NCBI RefSeq assembly: GCF_000429405.1
Contig: NZ_KE386898.1
Coordinates: forward strand, 5,631-69,630
Length of the DNA: 64,000 bases
DNA from: Algoriphagus marincola DSM 16067
GTDB lineage: Bacteria > Bacteroidota > Bacteroidia > Cytophagales > Cyclobacteriaceae
Direction: 5' to 3'
The notes under the pieces: model-generated
Seen by the model: the letters and a program-made list of their open reading frames with translations, nothing else
What the model was told of the DNA's origin: nothing
Databases searched by the model: none
Program-made: the position numbers and the translations under genes
Part shown: positions 9,901-17,056 of the stretch, piece by piece
Layout: each line of letters starts with the position of its first letter
How positions within the stretch are numbered: position 1 is the stretch's first letter

Positions 9901-10681
9901 GTCCATCGGACTGATCCAAAGTGCTGAAGCTCTCTCCATCATATCGAATTACACCGATTCCACTAGACCCAAACCAGATATTGCCTTCCCTGTCTTCCAC
10001 CATCGAATAGATGACATCGTCGCCTATTTTGTCATAGCCGAAGTTTTCGAAAGTCTTTCCGTCGAATTTGCTGATTCCTCTGCCGACGGTTCCAAACCAA
10101 ATATTGCCCTTGGAATCCTCCAGCATACTCCGGACTATATTACTGGCGAGGCCTTGATTTTCGGTGTAGGTATAAAAGTCCAATCCATCAAATCGAGTCG
10201 CTCCCCCTCCATTTGTTCCAAACCAAATATGCCCTCGTGAGTCCACTAAGGCACTATTCACCCCATCCAATGCGAGCCCATCGTCCGAAGTATATTTTTT
10301 GAACTGTGAAACTCCTCCTTCTCCTAAAAAAAACGGGTTAGAATCTTGGTCCAGAATCGGATTCCCTTGCTCATCTCTAAGCATGGGAAGCATAGACCTT
10401 TTTTCATTGTTGGGCTTGTTGAAATTTCGGATTCTTGACTTTGGAAGGCTGCTAAAAGAGACTTTTATCTCCCTTGGCTGATTCCCTTCTTCCAAATCGG
10501 AAAGTCTATGAATAGGTGCTTTTACAAGATCGTCGGTTTTGGTGACAGGTTTTTTTAACCCCGATTGGCAACCAAGCACCAGAATAAAGAGTCCGCCAAA
10601 CACCAGGACTTTGCCGTACTGGGTTAATTCTAAAAGTGGAATTTTTTCCAATTTTTCACTAAAAAAATTTTTGAATCTCAT
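6977..10681 (-). CDS. Two-component propeller sensor histidine kinase with lipobox-like N terminus
   Basis: The 1234-residue protein starts with a 24-residue charged segment, a hydrophobic stretch and a lipobox-like LVLGC (C38). About 14 propeller repeats (IWFGTNGGG.SRFDG type, residues ~120-720) follow, enough for two seven-bladed propellers. A Y_Y_Y domain (~780-890), a transmembrane helix (~905-925), a coiled coil, HisKA with H992 ([12 protein letters not shown]) and HATPase ([18 protein letters not shown]) complete it. It should sense a periplasmic ligand and signal inward. Unlike the classical hybrid two-component systems of Bacteroides it lacks a receiver and AraC domain, so it needs a separate partner. 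The candidates are the two receiver proteins 3' in the same operon. If C38 is lipidated, the propellers would be tethered at both ends. Confidence 0.9.
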   Translation of the reverse strand: MRFKNFFSEKLEKIPLLELTQYGKVLVFGGLFILVLGCQSGLKKPVTKTDDLVKAPIHRLSDLEEGNQPREIKVSFSSLPKSRIRNFNKPNNEKRSMLPMLRDEQGNPILDQDSNPFFLGEGGVSQFKKYTSDDGLALDGVNSALVDSRGHIWFGTNGGGATRFDGLDFYTYTENQGLASNIVRSMLEDSKGNIWFGTVGRGISKFDGKTFENFGYDKIGDDVIYSMVEDREGNIWFGSSGIGVIRYDGESFSTLDQSDGLAGDVVISMAKDPEGNLWFGTNGDGLSRFDGSTFKTFTTEDGLPSDRIRAIYSDADGFLWIGTLGGGISKYDGKTFQNFNKADGLAGNVVRSIISDKNGQIWIATETGVSRFDGERYISYTTEQGLAGNSVLDLAKDSQGNLWFCTDGGGVSRLDGLAFTSFTNQQGLAGNLVLSGLQDREGNHWFGTAGWGVSIYDGQSFTTLSSDQGISGDVIHAILEDETDRIWLGTGGDGVSIIGGDVVTIFDSQSGLPSDEILCLTQDRNGSIWMGTYDGVVRWKDETLTHYTTDQGIIGNEVLDIIEDQTGAIWFGAVDGGVTRFDGEKFINFSMDQGLIDNAVLRLTEDELGNIWIGTGHGVSVLFVEDIKTLRESPDHLPNFFSIDTEQGLPDNVILQITDLPGPSISLGTNQGLAIFDFDPKADNPLQNQNIFNSETGYPVKDLTDGENALLLDRDGILWAGTGSVKNGLVRFDLSQNESNQSQPKLLLKQIRLNEEIIPWQSLQNAEKVSPELLATDQLITIKRRLNPSEESNLSRRFKGVSFESVDGFFPIPQKLVLPYRHNQINIEYGTDELSKPDLIEYQYRLNGYESEWGPVLRRTSATFGNIQEGSYKFEVRARIKGPIEDQSGEWTEPISFSFTVLPPWYRSWWAYTIYTILFLSLIYPLHLYQRNRVLKAEREKAKERELAHAREIEKAYKDLESAHENLKSTQSQLIQAEKMASLGELTAGIAHEIQNPLNFVKNFSELSHELVEEMYEEIESGDFEEAKIIAKDVKENMDRIATHSMRADAIVKAMLQHSKASMGTKEPVDINMVADESIRLSYHGIRAKEKDFKGEYYKELSEKLPQPEVIRQEISRILINMCNNSFYAAQEKAKQSTDPDFIPKVKISTHKVKKGIEIKISDNGTGIPQDIIGKIFQPFFTTKPTGLGTGLGLSLSYDTIKSYQGEISVESQTGENSSTTFTIFLPVKPKKTT

Positions 10682-10821
10682 GGATTGATTTTAATACCTG
10701 CCTGACTCTGGCGTTTAGTAAAAAGAGAAAATTTATCATTTGTGAATTCTTCAAAAAATCGCATACAAATTGCTGATTATGAGATTTAAAAACATTTAAT
10801 AATTGGGAAAATACAAAAACA

Positions 10822-10852
10822 TTGACAGAAAAAATAGCGACTTGTACCTTTT
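10822..10852 (+). promoter_or_regulatory. Candidate promoter for the tricorn-like protease gene
   Basis: TTG at 10822-10824 and TACCTTTT at 10845-10852 are 20 bases apart, close to the Bacteroidota pattern TTTG-N19/21-TAnnTTTG. The element lies ~125 bp before the ATG at 10977. It is in the 295-bp region between two divergent genes, which otherwise holds only AT-rich sequence. Confidence 0.4.
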
Positions 10853-10976
10853 CTTCCCCTAACTGAAGATATATTTCCCGAAATTCATTTCTTCAGGTAT
10901 TTCATGTAAATCAATAAATGAAAATGGAATTTTTAAGCTACCTTTTTTCCTGAAATCAATTCAAAATGAGTCAGCT

Positions 10977-13900
10977 ATGAATTTTAAAATTTCAGTTCTC
11001 GCATTATTGCTCTTTTCGCTTTTTATAAGGCCTGCGTCTGCTTTGCAGGAATCCACTCCAGGCTATTTCATGCATCCCGATGTACATGAAAACACGGTTG
11101 TTTTTGTAGCCGAGGGAGATATTTGGAAGGCCTCACTTTCCGGGGGGATGGCTACCCGCCTGACCACTCACCCGGGAGACGAGTCAGATCCCAAAATCTC
11201 TCCCGATGGCCAATGGATCGCTTATGCGGCTAGCTACGAGGGTCCGACTGAGGTCTATGTCATGCCGATTTCCGGAGGTCTTCCCAAAAGATTGACTTAC
11301 GAACCTGCCGCTTCTATTCCCACGGCTTGGAAATCCGCGACTGAAGTGGCCTATACCACCAATCAGTACTCCACTTTGCCTCGATTGCGCACCGTGGTGG
11401 TTGATATGAATTCGAGGGAAAAAGAAATGCTTCCTCTGGAAATGGCAGCTGAGGGGAGCTTTGACCGGGAATCGGATACGTACTTTTTTGTGCGGCCTAC
11501 TTATCACAACAATGTAACCAAGCGATACAAGGGAGGGACAGCTCGCCAAGTCTGGAAATACAGCGATGGAGCTCCTGAAGCCGTCAAACTCACACAGAAT
11601 TACGATGGGGAAGATCATCATCCGATATATCATGATGGAAGAGTTTACTTCATTTCTTCCCGGGATGGCATACAGAATATCTGGTCCATGAATGCCGATG
11701 GATCTGATATTCTGCAGCACACGAAGGAAGAATCCTATGATGTGAGAGAGTATTCCCTTTCCGGAAATACGCTCGTTTATCGGGCTGGAGCGGATTTATT
11801 CCGAATGGATTTGGGCCAAAACCAAGCCCAAAAAATCGCGATCAATCTGGTTTCAGATTTTGATCAGCTACGGGAAAAATGGGTGGACAACCCAGCTTCC
11901 TACATCACTAATATTTCGGTTTCTAATGACGGGGAACAGGTTGCTCTGACTGCTCGGGGCCGGGTTTTTGTCTATCCAGCTAAAGAAGGGCGAATGCTTC
12001 GACTAAGCCGAAAAGACGGCGTACGCTATCGGGATGCGGTTTTCACTACAGATTCCAAGGATATTTTGACTTTTTCGGATGAAAGTGGAGAATTTGAAAT
12101 CCATCAATACTCCGGTTTGGGTTTAGACCAAGGAAAGCAGTTGACGGATAATGGTACCACGTTGCGATTCAACCTTACTCCTTCTCCCGACGGAAAATGG
12201 TTGGCTTGGACCGATCTGAATAATGACCTTTGGATTCGTAATCTTTCCACGGGAAAAGCCGTCAAAGCCAATCTCACAGATGAGGACTTGCATGGTAGCC
12301 TGGCTTGGTCTCCCGATAGTCAATGGCTAGCCTATGGGCAGGCTGCTTCCAATACTTTTACTCAGCTATTTCTATTTAATCCCTCTTCTGGGAAGCGGGT
12401 GACGCTAACCTCTGATCGTACCAACAGCCTCAATCCCCAATGGAGTGCAGATGGGAAGTGGATTTATTTCCTCTCTGACAGGAACTTCGAAACCAAGGTG
12501 GGAAGCCCTTGGGGACAGCGTCAGCCGGAACCTTTCTGGGAAAAGCAGATGAAGATTTACCACATTCCTTTGCAGAAGGGCTTGATTTCTCCTTTCACTC
12601 CCAAAAACGAACTGAAAGCGGAAGAGAAAAAATCTGAAGGTCCAGTGACGGTAACCATTGATGAAGAGGGACTGATGGAGCGAGTGCAGGAGGTTCCTGT
12701 GCCAGCTGGAAATTATAAAAATCTGATCGTGACGGATAAGGCTTTGTATTACCATCGAGTAGGTCCGGGTCCAAGTATTTATTATGGCGGCGGGGCATCC
12801 AATGATGATGAGCCTGCCTTGATGATGACTCCGATTTCGGAAAAAGCTGAGCAGAAAGTTTTCGCAGATAAAATTAACAGCTATGCGATCTCAGCTAACA
12901 ACAAATACGCTTTGCTAAGACAAGGGTCCAATCATTTCTTGGTGGAATTAGGGACTTCACCCGTTTCTGATTTATCAAAAAATAGATTGGATCTAAGTGG
13001 CTGGAAATTCAGCATAGATCCTCGGGAAGACTGGAAGCAGATCTACACCGATGCTTGGCGCATGGAGCGGGATTATTTCTACGATGCCGGGATGCATGGG
13101 GTAGATTGGGATAAAATGCATGAAAAATACATGCCTTTGGTGGATCGGGTCACTACACGAAATGAGCTTTCGGATGTGATAGGGGAGTTGATTGGCGAAC
13201 TCTCTGTTCTGCACACCTCCGTACGAGGAGGAGATATCCGAGATGGGGATGATAATATTCAGTTTGGAATGCTGGGAGGACTTTTCTCCAAAACCAATAA
13301 TGGCTATCAAATCGACTATATTTTCCAAAGCGATCCTGACTATCCTGATGAGAAATCACCTTTGAGCCATCCTGCTTATGGAATTCAGGAAGGTGATGTG
13401 ATCACGCATATTGACGGGACTTCCGTATTGGAAGTGGAGGATATGCAGGTATTGCTTCGCGACAAAGCTGGCAAGCAAGTTCGGATAGCAGTAGCTGGAA
13501 AAGGAGATCACATCATTTATCCCATGAGTTCTCGGGAGGAGAGTAATCTCCGCTACAACGATTGGGAATATACCCGGAGACTGGAAACTGAAGCCAAATC
13601 CAATGGAGATATCGGTTATGTCCACTTGAGAGCCATGACTTCCGGAGATATCGGACAGTGGTATAGGGATTTTTATCCGCAGTTTAAGAAGAAAGGCTTG
13701 GTCATCGATGTGCGCCATAATAGAGGAGGAAATATTGATTCTTTTATTTTGGAAAAACTCATTCGTGAGGCTTTCTTCTACTGGAAGAGCCGAACAGGAG
13801 AGCCTTACTGGAATATGAATTATGCATTCCGAGGGCATTTGGTCCTGTTGGTGGATGAGTTTACAGCTTCCGATGGAGAGGCTTTTGCCGAAGGCTTCAG

Positions 13901-14252
13901 AAGATTAGGTTTGGGCAAAGCAATCGGAGCTAGGACCTGGGGAGGTGAAGTTTGGCTTTCCGGAGTGAATACCCTTTCGGATAATGGCATTGCACGGGCT
14001 CCAATGAATGGGGTTTATGGAGTCGTTGGTGGAGACACCAACGACGGCGAGGATGTGGAATGGCTGATCGAAGGAGTTGGGTTTATTCCTGATATCGAGG
14101 TGATTAATCTACCAAAGGCCACTTTCGAAGGAAAAGATGCTCAGCTGGATGCTGCGATTGAGCATTTGAAAGAGTTGATCCAAAAAGATCCGCGTTCGGT
14201 ACCAGCGCCACCTGCATATCCGGATTTGAGTTTTAAAAATGGGAAGGATTAA
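10977..14252 (+). CDS. Tricorn protease homologue, S41 family peptidase
   Basis: The 1091-residue protein has a signal peptide (cleavage after about ALQ), then two propeller-like regions rich in WD40/TolB-type repeats (SPDGQWIAY, SPDGKWLAW, SPDSQWLAY; residues ~30-330 and ~330-650). A C1 linker, a PDZ domain (~765-840) and a C-terminal S41 catalytic domain follow. The catalytic residues of tricorn can be placed: H746 (LSVLHTSV), nucleophile S965 followed by D966 (TASDGEAF) and the Glu in WLIEGVGFIPDIEV (~1032). It should degrade peptides in the periplasm. A clear terminator follows, and the gene has its own promoter region, so it is probably monocistronic. Confidence 0.93.
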   Translation: MNFKISVLALLLFSLFIRPASALQESTPGYFMHPDVHENTVVFVAEGDIWKASLSGGMATRLTTHPGDESDPKISPDGQWIAYAASYEGPTEVYVMPISGGLPKRLTYEPAASIPTAWKSATEVAYTTNQYSTLPRLRTVVVDMNSREKEMLPLEMAAEGSFDRESDTYFFVRPTYHNNVTKRYKGGTARQVWKYSDGAPEAVKLTQNYDGEDHHPIYHDGRVYFISSRDGIQNIWSMNADGSDILQHTKEESYDVREYSLSGNTLVYRAGADLFRMDLGQNQAQKIAINLVSDFDQLREKWVDNPASYITNISVSNDGEQVALTARGRVFVYPAKEGRMLRLSRKDGVRYRDAVFTTDSKDILTFSDESGEFEIHQYSGLGLDQGKQLTDNGTTLRFNLTPSPDGKWLAWTDLNNDLWIRNLSTGKAVKANLTDEDLHGSLAWSPDSQWLAYGQAASNTFTQLFLFNPSSGKRVTLTSDRTNSLNPQWSADGKWIYFLSDRNFETKVGSPWGQRQPEPFWEKQMKIYHIPLQKGLISPFTPKNELKAEEKKSEGPVTVTIDEEGLMERVQEVPVPAGNYKNLIVTDKALYYHRVGPGPSIYYGGGASNDDEPALMMTPISEKAEQKVFADKINSYAISANNKYALLRQGSNHFLVELGTSPVSDLSKNRLDLSGWKFSIDPREDWKQIYTDAWRMERDYFYDAGMHGVDWDKMHEKYMPLVDRVTTRNELSDVIGELIGELSVLHTSVRGGDIRDGDDNIQFGMLGGLFSKTNNGYQIDYIFQSDPDYPDEKSPLSHPAYGIQEGDVITHIDGTSVLEVEDMQVLLRDKAGKQVRIAVAGKGDHIIYPMSSREESNLRYNDWEYTRRLETEAKSNGDIGYVHLRAMTSGDIGQWYRDFYPQFKKKGLVIDVRHNRGGNIDSFILEKLIREAFFYWKSRTGEPYWNMNYAFRGHLVLLVDEFTASDGEAFAEGFRRLGLGKAIGARTWGGEVWLSGVNTLSDNGIARAPMNGVYGVVGGDTNDGEDVEWLIEGVGFIPDIEVINLPKATFEGKDAQLDAAIEHLKELIQKDPRSVPAPPAYPDLSFKNGKD

Positions 14253-14279
14253 AAACCTGCTAATTTATTGAATTTATGC

Positions 14280-14318
14280 GAGGCAGCGAGATCATTGGTT
14301 TCGCTGCCTCCATTTTTT
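14280..14318 (+). terminator. Rho-independent terminator of the tricorn-like gene
   Basis: GAGGCAGCGA (14280-14289) pairs perfectly with TCGCTGCCTC (14301-14310) around an 11-nt loop, and a six-T run follows at 14313-14318. It starts 28 bases after the stop codon, between two convergent genes. Confidence 0.85.
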
Positions 14319-14439
14319 GATGGATTTTCCCGAGAAGTAAATCAGTGCCAAAAATCCCGTCAAAATGAAAACTCTACTCTGTTTGATTCAAAATTAAAGA
14401 ATTACTTCATCCATTAATTGGATTAGAATTTGAAAAGCC

Positions 14440-15354
14440 TCAATCCTCCAATTTCAAAAATCTCGCCGCATTCCCATAAAATATCCCTTCTTTATCCTCC
14501 TCTGTCAGGAAATCCAAACTGTTCAAAAAATCGATAGACTTCTCGATTGCGTAAGGCCAGATCATCTGATCAGAACCAAACATCACTCGATCCAAGTAGC
14601 CTGCATGCTTGATGTTTTTAAGAAAATCCGTCACGTATCTTTGGGTATTTGGCTCCACCCAGAGTAATACTGCGATATCTGTATAGAGTTGTGGATAGTA
14701 GGCCATCAACCGAATGGCATGTTCCGGCCAATCCTCTCCTCCGGCATGCATCAGATAGACTCGAAGTTTGGGATACTTGACCAATACATCTTCGATCAGG
14801 TAAGGATCTCCTAAGGCCAGTCTTGCTTTTGGAGACCAAGAGTAAGTGCCTCCCGGATCTCCACCTCCGGTATGCACAGCCACCGGAATGTCATATTTTT
14901 CACAAATCTCGAGATAAGGTTGCCAAATGGGATCGCTGAGCGTGGTACCACCGTAGTAGGGACCCAATTCTCCAAAGATTTCGATTTCACCTGCATTGAT
15001 CATTTGCTCAAACCGCTCAATATCGATGTCGTAATCATCTGGGGAAATAGACAAAATCCCCTTGATTACACGGTTATCTTTATCTTTTTCCTTCCAGATA
15101 CGGACACTTTCAGGATTACCACTGACAGCAGCCTTAACGATATTAAATCGTTCAAAAGCTGCAAAAGTCTCTAAGCGATGTTGCTCAGCATTTGCTGAAC
15201 CCTTTACCCCATAATGATCTGTAGCAGAAGGTTCCCTCACACCAAAATCACTCTCGGTGTAGGAGTGAATGTGCATATCGATGATTTTTCTTTGTGAAAA
15301 AGCTTCCTGAAAGGATATTCCTACTAAGAAAATTAATATAAATGTTTTTTTCAT
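14440..15354 (-). CDS. Exported amidohydrolase family metal-dependent hydrolase
   Basis: The protein (304 residues from the ATG at 15354) has a signal peptide (MKKTFILIFLVGISFQEAFSQ). Its mature part is an amidohydrolase-2-type TIM barrel with the metal ligands HxH (DMHIHSYTE), His in PVAVHTGGGDP, His in VYLMHAGGED and Asp in VMFGSDQMIWP. It should hydrolyse or decarboxylate a small cyclic or carboxylated compound; the substrate cannot be read. An upstream in-frame ATG at 15381 overlaps the preceding stop as ATGA and could be used through translational coupling, adding MNQSMNHTS. The gene ends a four-gene minus operon (RidA, NTF2-like, DUF2306, this gene). Confidence 0.88.
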   Translation of the reverse strand: MKKTFILIFLVGISFQEAFSQRKIIDMHIHSYTESDFGVREPSATDHYGVKGSANAEQHRLETFAAFERFNIVKAAVSGNPESVRIWKEKDKDNRVIKGILSISPDDYDIDIERFEQMINAGEIEIFGELGPYYGGTTLSDPIWQPYLEICEKYDIPVAVHTGGGDPGGTYSWSPKARLALGDPYLIEDVLVKYPKLRVYLMHAGGEDWPEHAIRLMAYYPQLYTDIAVLLWVEPNTQRYVTDFLKNIKHAGYLDRVMFGSDQMIWPYAIEKSIDFLNSLDFLTEEDKEGIFYGNAARFLKLED

Positions 15355-15377
15355 GGATGTGTGATTCATGGATTGAT

Positions 15378-16010
15378 TCATTTTTTATTCCACTGCAAAA
15401 CGATCTCTGTGATAAAAAGCGGAACCACCCATGAAAGCCAAATGGCGGTAGGACCTGTTTCTATAAATGGCCCCAAATCATCATAAAAAGGCTGTCTCGT
15501 CAACCATCGAAAAAGGACGAAGGCAAAGGTGACCACGTAGCTTCGGATCATCCATTCTTTGTGGAGGTTGATTCGGCGCAGAAGGATAAATCGAAAGGCC
15601 ATCCCTGTGGTGCCAAACCATGCAAAGGCCAAACCGATCAGAGATAAGCTCCAAGTCCAATGGAAATCAAGGGCGATGGTGAGTGAAAGTGTAATCGAGC
15701 TAATGACCGCGATCAAAATTCCACAGATATAGGCCATTCCCATTATGCGGTGGACTTTGAGATATCGAATTCTAAAAGCTTTCCAAAATTGAAAGGGGCC
15801 TAAAGTGAGAGCGATGAGCCCCCCTGAAATATGGCCGATCAATGGCCATTTCATCTCCCAATAGTCTCCAAAAAAGGATTCCTCAAAGCCAAAGTAGGGT
15901 AAGGCGTCATGCAGAATGAATTTGCCCGCGAATAGTATCAGGAAGCCCCAAACAAAAAGTAGAAGCCAGGCTTTGGGTTTGCTTGGGACAAGTGTGAGTT
16001 TAGTTTCCAT
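15378..16010 (-). CDS. DUF2306 integral membrane protein
   Basis: The 210-residue protein has about six transmembrane segments and conserved DUF2306 features: a paired-histidine layout with GHISGG, the FRIRYLKVHRIMGMAYI region, and LRRINLHKEWMIRSY before the last helices. Histidines in membrane segments suggest haem or electron-transfer contacts, but the family has no proven function. It lies 39 bases after the NTF2-like gene and abuts the amidohydrolase gene. Confidence 0.82.
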   Translation of the reverse strand: METKLTLVPSKPKAWLLLFVWGFLILFAGKFILHDALPYFGFEESFFGDYWEMKWPLIGHISGGLIALTLGPFQFWKAFRIRYLKVHRIMGMAYICGILIAVISSITLSLTIALDFHWTWSLSLIGLAFAWFGTTGMAFRFILLRRINLHKEWMIRSYVVTFAFVLFRWLTRQPFYDDLGPFIETGPTAIWLSWVVPLFITEIVLQWNKK

Positions 16011-16049
16011 TGGGATTTCTCAGTTAGTAGTTTGAGGAGAAAGCCGATC

Positions 16050-16469
16050 TTAAGCTATTGAAGCCTCGTGTAGTTTCTTGGTATCCACGTATTGTTGAAA
16101 TCCAGTGATTTTTCCATTTTTCACAGTCCAAAAATGTGCAACCTGCGCGTTGTATGCTTTTCCGCTTTTATACTTGGCATCATATCGCAAAGTGGCTAGT
16201 ACCTTTCCATGAAGCATTTCATGGATTTCGATGTCCTTTAGATTGAAGTATTCATGGTCTTGCAAAATGGGACCAAAAACTCCATTCAGAACTGCATCTG
16301 GACCCACATAGGGATTTCCTTTTGCGTATTCATTTCCTTCGGCTTCGTTCCAAATGATTTGAGAATCCATAGTCCCGAGAACTCCCGGTACATCTCCTTT
16401 GCTGAAAGCATGGTAGAGACTATCGACAACTGCTTTATTCTCTGCGGATTGATTAATTAAATTTTCCAT
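16050..16469 (-). CDS. SnoaL/NTF2-like small protein
   Basis: The 139-residue protein has the helix-sheet pattern of a SnoaL-like NTF2 fold: VVDSLYHAFSKGDVPGVLGTMDSQIIWNEAEGN at the start and the closing strands VAHFWTVKNGKITGFQQYVDT. No signal peptide is present, so it is cytoplasmic. The fold is used by isomerases, hydrolases and ligand-binding proteins, and no catalytic set can be assigned. It sits between the RidA-like and DUF2306 genes (18- and 39-base gaps). Confidence 0.82.
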   Translation of the reverse strand: MENLINQSAENKAVVDSLYHAFSKGDVPGVLGTMDSQIIWNEAEGNEYAKGNPYVGPDAVLNGVFGPILQDHEYFNLKDIEIHEMLHGKVLATLRYDAKYKSGKAYNAQVAHFWTVKNGKITGFQQYVDTKKLHEASIA

Positions 16470-16487
16470 GGTTTTATAAGATTACTA

Positions 16488-16886
16488 TTAGTGTGATTTA
16501 TGGGCTTCCAGTTCGATTTCAATCAAAAATTCGGGCATGACCAAGCCTTTGACTTCAATCCACGAACCGGTAGGAAACTGCTTTTGGTAGATTGAGCCTC
16601 TATATGCTGCGTGCTCTAGAAAGGCAGGCATATCCGTGGTAAATACATTTTCTACCAGTACATCATCGAAGCTGCAGCCATAATGTGCCAAGACTTTTTC
16701 CAGGTCAGCATAGCAGTTTTTCATTTGCTGAAGAAAGTCTCCAACAGCCAATGGATTACCTTCATTATCCATGCTTACTGCTCCTGAAATCTTGATGCTA
16801 TCTCCGATTTTCACTGCGTGGGTGTAGCCATAGGCTTTTTCGAGTTCGGGTCTAAGAGAGAAAAATTCTGGGGTTTGACTGCTCAT
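16488..16886 (-). CDS. RidA/YjgF/YER057c/UK114 family protein
   Basis: The 132-residue protein has the trimeric RidA-like fold pattern: AVKIGDSIKISGAVSMD near the start, QMKNCYADLEKVLAHYG in the helix, VLVENVFTTDM, and the closing strand GLVMPEFLIEIELEA. True RidA hydrolyses reactive enamines/imines to keto acids and uses an Arg near residue 105. Here the matching position reads GSWIEVKGLVMPEFLIEIE and that Arg is not evident, so this is more likely another Rid subgroup. It is the first gene of the minus operon that ends with the amidohydrolase. Confidence 0.85.
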   Translation of the reverse strand: MSSQTPEFFSLRPELEKAYGYTHAVKIGDSIKISGAVSMDNEGNPLAVGDFLQQMKNCYADLEKVLAHYGCSFDDVLVENVFTTDMPAFLEHAAYRGSIYQKQFPTGSWIEVKGLVMPEFLIEIELEAHKSH

Positions 16887-17017
16887 CTCATTTTTTTTAG
16901 GTTAAAAGATGGAATAATCTCCACTTTCATTTGATCCTTCCCAAAAGGCTTAGGATGAAGGCCTATAAAATGTTTCCCCAATGAGTTTTTTCCTTCCCCG
17001 GAAAATTCACAATTAAG

Positions 17018-17034
17018 CAATTGATATTCAATTG
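17018..17034. promoter_or_regulatory. Inverted repeat upstream of the TPR kinase gene
   Basis: CAATTGA, spacer TAT, TCAATTG forms a perfect 7-bp inverted repeat whose right end is 23 bases before the ATG at 17057. It lies in the divergent spacer and could be an operator, for example for the LytTR regulator of the same pair. This is only a positional guess. Confidence 0.3.
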
Positions 17035-17056
17035 CATTTTATTGTATATTAATCGC

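Noticed and set aside
13356..13838. 160-codon minus-strand frame inside the tricorn-like gene
   Set aside because: It lies antisense to the PDZ and S41 region, where the plus-strand protein has full catalytic motifs.
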